Notes under the pieces: model-generated
The model's database searches: none
Told to the model about the DNA's origin: nothing
What the model saw: only the letters and a program-made list of their open reading frames with translations
Part shown: in pieces, positions 53,559-61,998 of the stretch
Position numbering within the stretch: position 1 is the first letter of the stretch
Layout of the letters: each line of letters starts with the position of its first letter
Program-made: the position numbers and the translations under genes
NCBI GenBank assembly: GCA_000752995.2
Contig: LM994636.1
Coordinates: 1 to 64,000 of the forward strand
From: Haemophilus massiliensis
GTDB taxonomy: Bacteria; Pseudomonadota; Gammaproteobacteria; Enterobacterales; Pasteurellaceae
Direction: 5' to 3'
DNA: 64,000 nt

Positions 53559-55466
53559 ATGAAATTACAGGTATTACGTCTTTCGGATTTCCATAGTTTC
53601 GGTGATAAGCCAACTGAATTGAAATTAGATGAAATAACTTATTTGATCGGCTCCAATGGTTCTGGAAAAACAGCAATTTTACAGGCACTTTGTCGTTTAT
53701 TTGCTTTTGATCAATCATTACGTCGAATCAAGCGTTCTGATTTTCATATACCACAAAATGAACAAGAAATCCCTGAACAACGAAAATTAATCATTGAGGC
53801 TGATTTTATCTTACCTGAAACTTCGGATGATTCAGATAATGCAACTGTTGCTCCATTCTTTAATCATATGCGGTTAAATTCATCAGGCGGTATTCCTGTT
53901 GTGAGATTTCGCCTTACTGCAACTATGGATTTTACAGGTGAGATAGAAGAGACCCTTGAATATGTACTAGATTTAGACTCACAAGGAAAAGAAGTAACCA
54001 AACTCGTTCCTAGAGCTGAGAGAAATCAGATTCAAGTTCATTATTTACCAGCTCAAAGGGATCCACTAGATCATATTGCATATAATGCCAACGCTCTTTT
54101 AGGTCGTTTGCTAAGGGCGGTTAATTGGGAAAATGAGAGACAAAATATTAATGAATTGACTAAACAAATTAACAGTACACTGGGAAATAATCCATCAATC
54201 AAAAATATCAGTGAAAGATTAAAACAAAGTTGGGAAAATTTGCATAAGGGAAGCTATTTTAAAGAGCCTAAAATTTCTTTTACTCACTCTGAAATTGAAA
54301 ATATTTTACGACATATGTCAGTTTCGTTTACCCCTGGACATGATGAAAATTTAGTAGATTTCTCACGTTTGAGTGATGGGCAAAAATCTATGCTCTATTT
54401 GTCTTTGGTATTAGCTTCCCAATCAATTAGTCATTCTGTTTTGAATGATGGTGATGATACTTTTGATATTGCAAAATTGCGCCCTCCTATATTTACTATT
54501 ATTGCTTTAGAAGAACCTGAAAATAGCTTATCACCACATTATTTAGGACGTATTGTTAATACCTTAAAAACAGCAACTAGCCATCAAGATGCGCAAGCCT
54601 TAATTGCAACACACGCACCGACAATGTTGCGTAGAGTATTGCCTGAACATATTCGTTATTTGCGCTTGAATTCAAGTCGAACATCATCAGTTAAATATAT
54701 TCAGTTGCCTGATAAATCAGATGAAGCCTATAAATTTGTTAGAGAAGCAGTGCAAGCCTTTCCTGAAATTTATTTTTCTCGAATAGTTGTACTAGGAGAA
54801 GGTGATAGCGAAGAAATTGTTTTACCAAGAATTTTTAGTGCTAAAGGTATTCCAGTTGATGAATCAGCAATTACGATAGCACCTTTAGGTGGACGACATG
54901 TAAACCATTTTTGGCGATTGCTATCTCAGTTAGAAATTCCTTATGTTACTTTATTGGATTTAGATGTCGGTAGATTTGGTGGAGGTTGGGGTAGGATTAA
55001 ATACGTGAATAACAAGTTAGCTGAGTTTTCATCAGACAGAACTCTTCCTGAAAAATATGGAATTCCTGATTGGAACAATGATCAACACCTTATAGGAAAA
55101 TATTTACATTATCTATCTGAATTAGAACAAAGAGATGTTTTTTATTCCTATCCGATGGATTTAGATTTTTCAATGCTAAAAGCCTATCGATCTAAATTCA
55201 AATTAGAGAATACTGACGAGTTGCCTGATGAAAAGGTAATCGTCTCTGTTTTAGGTAAAAGTCATCATAAACCTGAACAATATAGTGAAAATGAGCGGAA
55301 ACTTTTTGCCAGCTACCATAATTTATTCAAGGTAGGCAGTAAACCAGCAAATCATCTTCAAGCTCTTGCAAATTTAACTGATGAGGAATTATTGCGAGAT
55401 ATGCCTGAGGAATTATCTCGTCTTGCTGATAGCGTTAAAGCGAAGTTACAGGAGATTCCTGAATGA
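53559..55466 (+). CDS. gajA: OLD-family ATPase-nuclease, GajA-like
   Basis: A 635-residue class 2 OLD protein. The ATPase shows Walker A LIGSNGSGKTAILQAL near residue 30, a signature LSDGQKSMLYLSL, Walker B TIIALEEPENSLSPH and switch His ATHAPTM. The TOPRIM nuclease follows, with RIVVLGEGDSEEIVLPRIF near residue 410 and the acidic pair in TLLDLDVGRFGGGWG. The next gene overlaps by four bases and is a UvrD-like helicase, which is the Gabija antiphage architecture. It is about 55 residues longer than the first described GajA. GAGG precedes the start. Confidence 0.85.
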   Translation: MKLQVLRLSDFHSFGDKPTELKLDEITYLIGSNGSGKTAILQALCRLFAFDQSLRRIKRSDFHIPQNEQEIPEQRKLIIEADFILPETSDDSDNATVAPFFNHMRLNSSGGIPVVRFRLTATMDFTGEIEETLEYVLDLDSQGKEVTKLVPRAERNQIQVHYLPAQRDPLDHIAYNANALLGRLLRAVNWENERQNINELTKQINSTLGNNPSIKNISERLKQSWENLHKGSYFKEPKISFTHSEIENILRHMSVSFTPGHDENLVDFSRLSDGQKSMLYLSLVLASQSISHSVLNDGDDTFDIAKLRPPIFTIIALEEPENSLSPHYLGRIVNTLKTATSHQDAQALIATHAPTMLRRVLPEHIRYLRLNSSRTSSVKYIQLPDKSDEAYKFVREAVQAFPEIYFSRIVVLGEGDSEEIVLPRIFSAKGIPVDESAITIAPLGGRHVNHFWRLLSQLEIPYVTLLDLDVGRFGGGWGRIKYVNNKLAEFSSDRTLPEKYGIPDWNNDQHLIGKYLHYLSELEQRDVFYSYPMDLDFSMLKAYRSKFKLENTDELPDEKVIVSVLGKSHHKPEQYSENERKLFASYHNLFKVGSKPANHLQALANLTDEELLRDMPEELSRLADSVKAKLQEIPE

Positions 55467-57118
55467 TTTCAGCAGAACAATGGCAGCCTGCTGATGGTTT
55501 GATTTTAGAACCTAATGCTATGAGAGCTGTTTTGGAGCAAGAGAAGTGCCTTGCTCTTACAGCTGGACCCGGAGCAGGGAAAACGGAAATGTTAGCACAA
55601 AGAGCGGATTTTTTATTTCGTACAGGTACTTGCCGTTATCCTAAAAGAATTCTTGCTATTTCATTTAAGATTGATGCCAGTGCAAATTTAAAAGAGCGTG
55701 TCAAACGAAGATGTGGCAATGAATTAGCATCGCGTTTTGATAGTTATACTTTCCATGCTTTTGCTAAACGAATTATTGATAAATTTAGGGTGGTATTAAC
55801 AGGTCAAAATGCTTTGAAGTCGGGATATACCATAGGAGAACGACGAATTACAGGGGAGCAAATTACCTTTAATGAGTTAGTTCCTTTGGCGATTGAGATT
55901 TTGAAAAATTCAGAAATTGCTCGTAATGCTATTCGCCAAACCTATTCGGATGTATTTTTAGATGAATTTCAGGATTGCACAAATCTTCAATATGAATTAA
56001 TTAAATTGGCATTTCAAGGCACTAATGCAAGATTAACCGCAGTGGGTGATACCAAACAGAAGATTATGGCTTGGGCAGGAGCGTTGGACGGTATTTTTCA
56101 AATATTTGCTCAAGATTTTTCAGCTGTATCATTAAATATGTACCGTAATTTTCGCTCTAAACCCGTTCTACTTAGATTGCAGAATAAAATTATACGAGAA
56201 ATGGATCCCGCTTCTGTTATGCCTGATGAGCAGTTGCGTGGTAATGAAGGAGAAATTATTCTTCGCGAATATCAAAATAGTTTAGATGAAGCGAAAGAGA
56301 TAGCTGACTTTATTTGGAAATGGGTAAGTAAAGAGAAAATTCCATTATCCGAAATTGCAATTTTAATTTCAAAACAAGCTGATTTATATGGTCAGCTTAT
56401 TATGCAAGAATTGGATAAAAGACAAATTCCTTATCGAAATGAACAACAATTACAAGATATTTCTGCTGAACCAATCGCTAAACTAATAGTTGATTATTTG
56501 CTTTGTTTATATGGAAAGAATGAGTCTAATGCTTGGATTCGTTTGGAAGAACAACTTATGCCATTTGTTGATGATGAAGAATTAGAATTTAGCCAACGCC
56601 TTTACTTCCAAGGCTTTTTCAGTGAACAAAAAAGAAAGGTTAAACAAGCGATACAAAGTGGAAATAAATATTCAGATTGGTGGGGAAGAACCAACGAGTT
56701 TTTAGAAAAGATAAGTATTGAAATTATTATGGCTCTATCACCAGAATATGAATCTAAACCGAGATTAAAAGAACTTATCGGTGAAACCAAAAAACATATT
56801 AATGAATTACTTAAAAAAGAACCCGATCTAGTAAAGGCATTGAGATATTTTTCTGATGATCAAGCCGTTAGGATTTTGACAATTCATAAAAGTAAAGGGC
56901 TAGAGTTTCATTCGGTTATTATGTTAGCAATAGAAAAAGAAACTTTTTGGGGGAATGCCGACGAAGAAAGATGTGCATTCTTTGTTGGTGTTTCTCGTAC
57001 TAAACAGCGACTTTTAATAACATATTCTCAACAAAGGAAGAAACCTGAAGGATATGCTAAAAAATGGCAGGAAAATAGAAATAAGCATAAGGAATATTGG
57101 GAGTATTTTGAAAATTAA
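55463..57118 (+). CDS. gajB: UvrD-like helicase, GajB-like
   Basis: A 551-residue superfamily 1 helicase with all main motifs. Motif I is LTAGPGAGKTEMLAQR near residue 31, motif II is DVFLDEFQDCTNL, motif III is AVGDTKQKIMAWAGA, and motif IV includes MYRNFRS. Motif V is VRILTIHKSKGLEFHS and motif VI is FFVGVSRTKQRL. It is shorter than UvrD or Rep but longer than the first described GajB. Its ATG overlaps the stop of the OLD gene (ATGA), so the two proteins are translationally coupled and likely act together. Confidence 0.86.
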   Translation: MISAEQWQPADGLILEPNAMRAVLEQEKCLALTAGPGAGKTEMLAQRADFLFRTGTCRYPKRILAISFKIDASANLKERVKRRCGNELASRFDSYTFHAFAKRIIDKFRVVLTGQNALKSGYTIGERRITGEQITFNELVPLAIEILKNSEIARNAIRQTYSDVFLDEFQDCTNLQYELIKLAFQGTNARLTAVGDTKQKIMAWAGALDGIFQIFAQDFSAVSLNMYRNFRSKPVLLRLQNKIIREMDPASVMPDEQLRGNEGEIILREYQNSLDEAKEIADFIWKWVSKEKIPLSEIAILISKQADLYGQLIMQELDKRQIPYRNEQQLQDISAEPIAKLIVDYLLCLYGKNESNAWIRLEEQLMPFVDDEELEFSQRLYFQGFFSEQKRKVKQAIQSGNKYSDWWGRTNEFLEKISIEIIMALSPEYESKPRLKELIGETKKHINELLKKEPDLVKALRYFSDDQAVRILTIHKSKGLEFHSVIMLAIEKETFWGNADEERCAFFVGVSRTKQRLLITYSQQRKKPEGYAKKWQENRNKHKEYWEYFEN

Positions 57119-57205
57119 TAAGCTATTTTGAACTTCTGCATATAATATCTACAAACAGCCAATTTCATCTTTGCAAATTTTTCTCAAAACCCAACCGTTT
57201 GCTTC

Positions 57206-58354
57206 TTACCCCAACGCCCCCAAAATCAAATCATTCATTTTGCTCAAACGCAGCAAATGCGGTAAGCCTTCGATAAAGCCTGCGCTGACGAAAGCGACAG
57301 TCAATTCACGTTCGGGATCGACGAGATACATTGTCGAGCCGCCGCCCATTGCGGCGAAAGCCATTGGGCTGGCTAAAAAGCCGCAGACGTTTAAATGGTG
57401 TCCTGTGCCACGAACGTAGCCGCCGTGTAAGCCGAAGCGGGCTTGCAGCGGTTCAAGGTGTAATTTTTGGCATTCGCCTTGCCAAATTTCGTTGAGCATT
57501 TCGCCGCAGTGGTTTTGCGTGGCGTAGCGTGCCATTGCTGGCGACAACATTCGCACGCCGTCGCCTTGTAAATTTAATCGCAGGTTTTCGGCGAAGCGGA
57601 ATAAGTCGTCAATGGTGCTGAATGCATTGCCCGCAGGGATTTGAAAGCCGTTGCTGGCTTGCAAATTAAGCATTTTCTCAATCATTTCTAGGTTGCCTGC
57701 GTGTGCGTCGCCCTTGGCTTTTTCCTTTTCGGTGTGCGACACGGCAACACGTTTTGGATTATTTTCGGCGTTGCCAAAAGATGACGCGGTCATTTTCAGC
57801 GGTTTGAATAATTCGTCTTCGGCAATTTGGGCGAAAGTGCGTTGTTTCGGGTCGCATTTTTCCAAGGTTTTGCCCAGCACGGCGTAACCTGCAAAGGCAC
57901 TGTAACTGGCTTTTGTTCCCGCAGGAAAATCGGCTGGCATTGCAGCAAGTTTGGTGAAAATCACGTCAATGTTGCCCATATCCATCGGCGACGTTTCGGG
58001 TAGCATTGGCATTCCGAATATTCCTGCTTGGTGCGTCAGAATATGAAAAATTGTGATATTTTCCTTACCGTTCGCTGCAAATTCAGGGCTAATCTCAGCA
58101 ATTCGAGTATTTAAGCTAAACCAGCCTTTTTCAATGGCGTTTAGCGTTAAAACCGCCGTGTACGACTTGGAAACCGACATCAACAAAAAAAGATGATCTA
58201 AGCCAAGCGGCGTGCTGCCGTCGGTTGTGCCAAAGCTCTCACGCAGCAAAATTTCGCCACGCTGTGCCACGATAATGTTCGCCCCAAACATCTCGCCACG
58301 GTTGATATAGCCTTGAATGTCTTGACGCACGTTGTTGAAGTTGATGGATTTCAT
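57206..58354 (-). CDS. Serine hydrolase, class C beta-lactamase family
   Basis: A 382-residue protein of the penicillin-binding/AmpC-like family. The SxxK motif is LLMSVSKSYTAVL near residue 61, and the second motif YSAFAGYAVLG replaces the usual YxN. A late HGGYVRGTG takes the place of KTG. Such proteins are often esterases or D-amino-acid hydrolases. No signal peptide is seen, so it should act in the cytosol. It is divergent from the TetR gene at 58614, which probably controls it. Confidence 0.83.
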   Translation of the reverse strand: MKSINFNNVRQDIQGYINRGEMFGANIIVAQRGEILLRESFGTTDGSTPLGLDHLFLLMSVSKSYTAVLTLNAIEKGWFSLNTRIAEISPEFAANGKENITIFHILTHQAGIFGMPMLPETSPMDMGNIDVIFTKLAAMPADFPAGTKASYSAFAGYAVLGKTLEKCDPKQRTFAQIAEDELFKPLKMTASSFGNAENNPKRVAVSHTEKEKAKGDAHAGNLEMIEKMLNLQASNGFQIPAGNAFSTIDDLFRFAENLRLNLQGDGVRMLSPAMARYATQNHCGEMLNEIWQGECQKLHLEPLQARFGLHGGYVRGTGHHLNVCGFLASPMAFAAMGGGSTMYLVDPERELTVAFVSAGFIEGLPHLLRLSKMNDLILGALG

Positions 58355-58379
58355 TGGGTTTTCCTTGTGTAAATGTTGT

Positions 58380-58455
58380 AGGGACGGGGTTTATCCCCGT
58401 CCGCTCGCGTTGCCTGTGTTGTGTGTAATTTAGGACAGGAACCCTGTCCCTACGC
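58380..58455. repeat. Palindromic repeat family R3, paired element
   Basis: GTAGGGACGGGGTTTATCCC at one end and GGACAGGAACCCTGTCCCTA C at the other are inverted partners. It lies between the serine hydrolase and its TetR gene. Confidence 0.75.
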
Positions 58456-58560
58456 ATTGGTTTTGATATTTTGGAATGTTTAAATCAAAAGTGCGGTCAT
58501 TTTATCCTGCGTTTTGAAAGAAAAATACCGTCAATATTGCGTTAATCTGTTAAGATAAAC

Positions 58561-58582
58561 AGACAAAATTTAAAATTTGTCT
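58561..58582 (+). promoter_or_regulatory. Operator-like inverted repeat before the TetR gene
   Basis: AGACAAA (58561-58567) and TTTGTCT (58576-58582) are separated by eight bases, 31 bases before the start. The same spacing is kept at 31085, with the arms changed in a matched way. Confidence 0.7.
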
Positions 58583-58613
58583 ATTTAACACTGCGAATTA
58601 AGCGAAAATTGTT

Positions 58614-59165
58614 ATGAGCGAAAAACAAGACTTGCGTGTTGTCCGCACGCACAAAATGATTAGAAACGCCCTGATTGAACTGTTGAAAACGCAGGCATTT
58701 GAGCAAATTGCCGTGCAGGATATTGTGGAGCTTGCGATGGTCAATCGTGCCACGTTTTACAAATATTATTCAGGCAAAAGCGATTTGGCGGGCAAAATGA
58801 TTGCTGATTTTAAGGCGGATTATCAGGCAGTGTTGAGCGAACGCTTTGCGGGCAGCGGCGATATTCAAACGCTGATGAACCGCACCATTCCTGCCCTTTA
58901 CGAGCAGCGTGAACAAATTTTGGCACTTTGGAAAATCAAAACCAAACGACATCATCTTTGGGACGATATGTTTTTGATAATTAAACAAAATTTTATCGCC
59001 CACGAACAGCCAAAATTCTCCCACAAAAATCTCGATTACCAAGGCGAAATTTTAGCCACGATGATTTTAAAAACCGCCCATTATTATTTTTCGCAAAATT
59101 TACCGATTCCGATTAAGCAAGTTTGGGCGGATATTGGGGCGGTTTTGGCGGCGGTTAAGATGTGA
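58614..59165 (+). CDS. TetR-family transcriptional regulator
   Basis: A 183-residue regulator. The HTH is FEQIAVQDIVELAMVNRATF with YKYYSGKSDLAGKMIADF after it. The C-terminal ligand domain is intact, ending IKQVWADIGAVLAAVKM. It is the whole version of the frameshifted gene at 31138, and the alike part begins upstream of the gene, from the uptake signal at 58488. It probably represses itself and the divergent serine hydrolase. The ligand is unknown. Confidence 0.87.
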   Translation: MSEKQDLRVVRTHKMIRNALIELLKTQAFEQIAVQDIVELAMVNRATFYKYYSGKSDLAGKMIADFKADYQAVLSERFAGSGDIQTLMNRTIPALYEQREQILALWKIKTKRHHLWDDMFLIIKQNFIAHEQPKFSHKNLDYQGEILATMILKTAHYYFSQNLPIPIKQVWADIGAVLAAVKM

Positions 59166-59286
59166 AAACCTAGGGTAAAAACCGCCCTGAAATTTTGTAG
59201 ATTTTTGCGTGAAGTTGACCGTTAAGCCATCTCAAAAGCTACCCGAAAAAAAGACAGGCACAACGCCTGTCTCTACCAATCTATTT

Positions 59287-59379
59287 TTACACCTTAGTAA
59301 AAATCACTTCTTTCACCAAGCGGAATTTTGGCACGTGGGCCTTGAAACCGCCTTCGGCTTTGTAGCCTTTTGAGGTTAA
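59287..59379 (-). pseudogene. Short unrecognised C-terminal relic
   Basis: The minus strand reads LTSKGYKAEGGFKAHVPKFR then LVKEVIFTKV and a stop, with a stop directly before it. The composition is protein-like but too short to place. R2- and R3-type repeats lie just left of it (59190-59278). Confidence 0.25.
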
Positions 59380-59391
59380 TCAAAGCCTGTG

Positions 59392-59625
59392 CTATTTATG
59401 ATTTGCTCGGAAAAATTCCCATTCTTCGATCACTCTGCCGTCAGGCAAATGGCACATTGCATACTCGCCGTGGGCGTTTTTGCGGGGTTCGAGTTTGCCG
59501 CCTTGTTGAATGCAGTATTCCGAGGCGGGATTTGCCATGTCAACTTGCGGCTCTGGCTCAACGGCGGTTGTGTTGCAAGCGGCAAGTACGCTGCTAGATA
59601 AGACGATTGATACATATTTTTTCAT
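59392..59625 (-). CDS. DUF333 lipoprotein
   Basis: A 77-residue small lipoprotein. The lipobox is LAAC with the cysteine at residue 17, after a short signal peptide. The mature part is the DUF333 pattern: NPASEYCIQQGGKLEPRKNA then GEYAMCHLPDGRVIEEWEFF. The two later cysteines may form a disulfide. The role is unknown, although the family is sometimes called hemolysin-like without good proof. TTTCC-rich DNA (AAGGAAAA on the minus strand) precedes the start. Confidence 0.8.
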   Translation of the reverse strand: MKKYVSIVLSSSVLAACNTTAVEPEPQVDMANPASEYCIQQGGKLEPRKNAHGEYAMCHLPDGRVIEEWEFFRANHK

Positions 59626-59654
59626 TGGTTTTTCCTTTCAGTTAGGGTTAAAAA

Positions 59655-60020
59655 TTAGACTTCCACACGCTGTCCGATGTCTTTCCGTTCGGAGAATTTT
59701 TCCACCAACCGTGGCATATCGTCAAGGCTCATTGCGAACGCCCACAGGTAGGTGATCACGGCATAAATATGCACAAAAGCGCGCGTATCCACTGCACGAC
59801 GCACCGAACCGACCGCCCAAATAATCGCTACCATTAAGGCATATGCCAACGCGTGCGCCACATTGCCTTGCGTTACGGCATTGACGGCGAAGCTGCCGAC
59901 TAGCAGATAGAGCACAAACAGCAGATTTTCCAGTCCAACCAGCGCAAAAGTCGCCGCCAGCTTTTTGCGGTGCGTCAACGCGATATTTTTTAATGTTTTT
60001 AAAGCGTTATGTCGTCTCAT
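59655..60020 (-). pseudogene. ABC-transporter six-membrane-segment protein, truncated
   Basis: About 120 codons read like the N-terminal part of an ABC-type transmembrane protein: HRKKLAATFALVGLENLLFV then GNVAHALAYALMVAIIWAVG and RRAVDTRAFVHIYAVITYLW. Three membrane segments remain where six are expected, and the frame ends in polar ERKDIGQRVEV. It overlaps the upstream MarR gene by 14 bases, so it was once co-translated. It could be a small surviving protein, but truncation is more likely. Confidence 0.55.
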
Positions 60021-60459
60021 TTTCGGGTAGCTTATGAATATCAATTTCCGCTTGGCAAAGCTGGCTTAATTCGTCAATCAATGCAAAGAGTTGCGCCGTT
60101 TTGCGCTTGCCAAATTTGTTCATCGCGCAGTCAAATACCGCTTGCGTTTGTGCGTAAAGCGGCTCGGCCTCGGCACTGCCCGCGTCGGTTAACATCATCA
60201 ACCGCTCGCGTTTGTCCGTTTCGCTCGGCTGAAATACCACCCAGCCTTTTTCCCGATATTCCTTGCAAATGTTAAACACCGTTTGCTTCGGCACGCCCCA
60301 TTCTTCGCACACTTTTTTCTGCGTGCAGCCATTTCTCTCCGCCACCAGCGTGTATAACACCGCAAAATGGTTAAAGCCCACGCCCAGCTTTTCCACCCAG
60401 CTGAACAGAATGCTATCCATTTGAATGAGTTTTTCACCCAGTTCGTCAAATTGGTTCAT
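60007..60459 (-). CDS. MarR-family transcriptional regulator
   Basis: A 150-residue winged-helix regulator. The core is FNHFAVLYTLVAERNGCTQK then KVCEEWGVPKQTVFNICKEY, and the wing is QPSETDKRERLMMLTDAG. It probably controls itself and the transporter gene behind it, which is now broken. The end of the gene contains GCTACCCGAA, a ten-base word repeated elsewhere in this region. Confidence 0.85.
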   Translation of the reverse strand: MNQFDELGEKLIQMDSILFSWVEKLGVGFNHFAVLYTLVAERNGCTQKKVCEEWGVPKQTVFNICKEYREKGWVVFQPSETDKRERLMMLTDAGSAEAEPLYAQTQAVFDCAMNKFGKRKTAQLFALIDELSQLCQAEIDIHKLPENETT

Positions 60460-60642
60460 TTTTTACTCCTTGTTGCAAAAAAAGTGCGGTGGATTTTAGT
60501 CTTAATTTTTATTAATTGCAAGGGGTTTTAGTATTAAAATTTATTTTCTAGGAATTGTGTTTCTCTAATTTTCGGGGGCTGATCATTTCTATGGTATTTT
60601 CTTAAAATTATCTAAAATCACACTTTTTATACTCCAAAACTG

Positions 60643-60747
60643 TTCATTACTATCAAACAAAACCATTCGTTAGTAATGGACAGCTTTCTGTTTTCAGACT
60701 AGAATAGCATTCATTATTATCAAACACTTTCGTTTGACAGCATTGAA
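60643..60747 (+). repeat. Cluster of four 16-base half-sites before the second DUF4143 ATPase
   Basis: TTCATTACTATCAAAC (60643-60658) and TTCATTATTATCAAAC (60710-60725) are direct copies. Inverted copies are GTTAGTAATGGACAG (60669-60683) and GTTTGACAGCATTGAA (60732-60747). They make two inverted pairs ending 18 bases before the ATG. Confidence 0.75.
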
Positions 60748-60765
60748 CGCTTTTAAGGTAACACT

Positions 60766-61977
60766 ATGCTTTTAAAAACAGAAATAGCCCAGGCGGCGTT
60801 AAGCCAGCAGCAACAGCTTTTATCGCAAGAAACTTATCCACGAAAAATGTTGGATAAGATTAAAATTTTGCCCAATTTTGCCTTGGTTGTTTCGGGCATT
60901 CGCCGCAGCGGGAAAAGTACACTGTTAACCCAACTAATTGAAAAGCAAGGCGAAAATAGCTATTTCTTTCTCAACTTTGATACGCCAAAACTGTTTAATT
61001 TTGAATTTAGTGATTTTGCGTTGCTTGATGAAATCATTGCCGAAAATCCGCAAATTCAAACGCTCTATTTTGATGAAATTCAAGTGGTTGAAGGCTGGGA
61101 AGTTTATGTGCGTGGCAAGCTCGATCAGGGCTATCACGTAGTGGTCACAGGTTCAAATGCATCATTGCTTAGCCGTGAATTAGGCACAAAACTCACAGGG
61201 CGACATATTAGCAAAGAGCTTTTTCCTTTTTCTTTTGTGGAATTTTGCGAATTTTTAAATAAAGAAAAAAATGCCGAAGCCGTTGCTGAATATCTTAATC
61301 TTGGCGGCTTTCCACAATATTTACAATTGAATGAAGATGAAATTTTAAATGCTTTGATTAACGATATTTTATATCGCGATATTATTGTGCGTTTCGGTAT
61401 TCGTGATGAACGTTCAATGAAACGTCTGCTTTTATTTTTGGCTGGCAATGTTGGTAATTTAATTACCGCAGGAAAACTCAAACAAAGCCTTGAAGTAAAA
61501 AGCACCGCCACGGTGCAAGAATATTTATCGCACTTGGAACAAGCCTATATTATTCATTTATTACCCAAATTCTCTTATTCTTATAAAGTGCAATTAGCCA
61601 ACCCACGCAAAGCCTATTTTATTGATAACGGTTTGCAGCGTGTGATTAGCCCATCTTTTAGCCAAGATCTCGGCAGAAAATTAGAAAATGCCGTATTTTG
61701 GGAATTACGGGGACAATATTCTGAACTTTTTTACTACAACGAAAATAATAAAGAATGCGATTTTGTGGTGTGTAAAAACAGTTCGCCTGTGCAGCTTATT
61801 CAAGTTTGCTGGCAACTAAACGCCGAAAATATTGCTCGTGAACGAGATGGATTATTGGACGCAATAAATTTCTTTGGTTTAGAAAAAGGCATAATTATTA
61901 CGCTAGATCAGGAAGATAAAATCATTGTGGATGAAAAAACAATTGAAATTGTGCCATTTTGGAAGATGTTTGGATAA
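60766..61977 (+). CDS. AAA ATPase with DUF4143 domain, copy 2
   Basis: A 403-residue relative of the protein at 52255. Walker A is VSGIRRSGKSTLLTQL near residue 43, Walker B is TLYFDEIQVVEGWEV, and VVTGSNASLLSRELGTKLTG follows. The DUF4143 part ends with KLENAVFWELRGQYSELF, then NKECDFVVCK and QLIQVCW, again like a restriction fold whose metal residues are partly kept. AAGG lies eight bases before the start. It is followed after 21 bases by a DNA glycosylase gene on the same strand. Confidence 0.85.
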   Translation: MLLKTEIAQAALSQQQQLLSQETYPRKMLDKIKILPNFALVVSGIRRSGKSTLLTQLIEKQGENSYFFLNFDTPKLFNFEFSDFALLDEIIAENPQIQTLYFDEIQVVEGWEVYVRGKLDQGYHVVVTGSNASLLSRELGTKLTGRHISKELFPFSFVEFCEFLNKEKNAEAVAEYLNLGGFPQYLQLNEDEILNALINDILYRDIIVRFGIRDERSMKRLLLFLAGNVGNLITAGKLKQSLEVKSTATVQEYLSHLEQAYIIHLLPKFSYSYKVQLANPRKAYFIDNGLQRVISPSFSQDLGRKLENAVFWELRGQYSELFYYNENNKECDFVVCKNSSPVQLIQVCWQLNAENIARERDGLLDAINFFGLEKGIIITLDQEDKIIVDEKTIEIVPFWKMFG

Positions 61978-61998
61978 TAATTAATAAAGAAAAAAACA

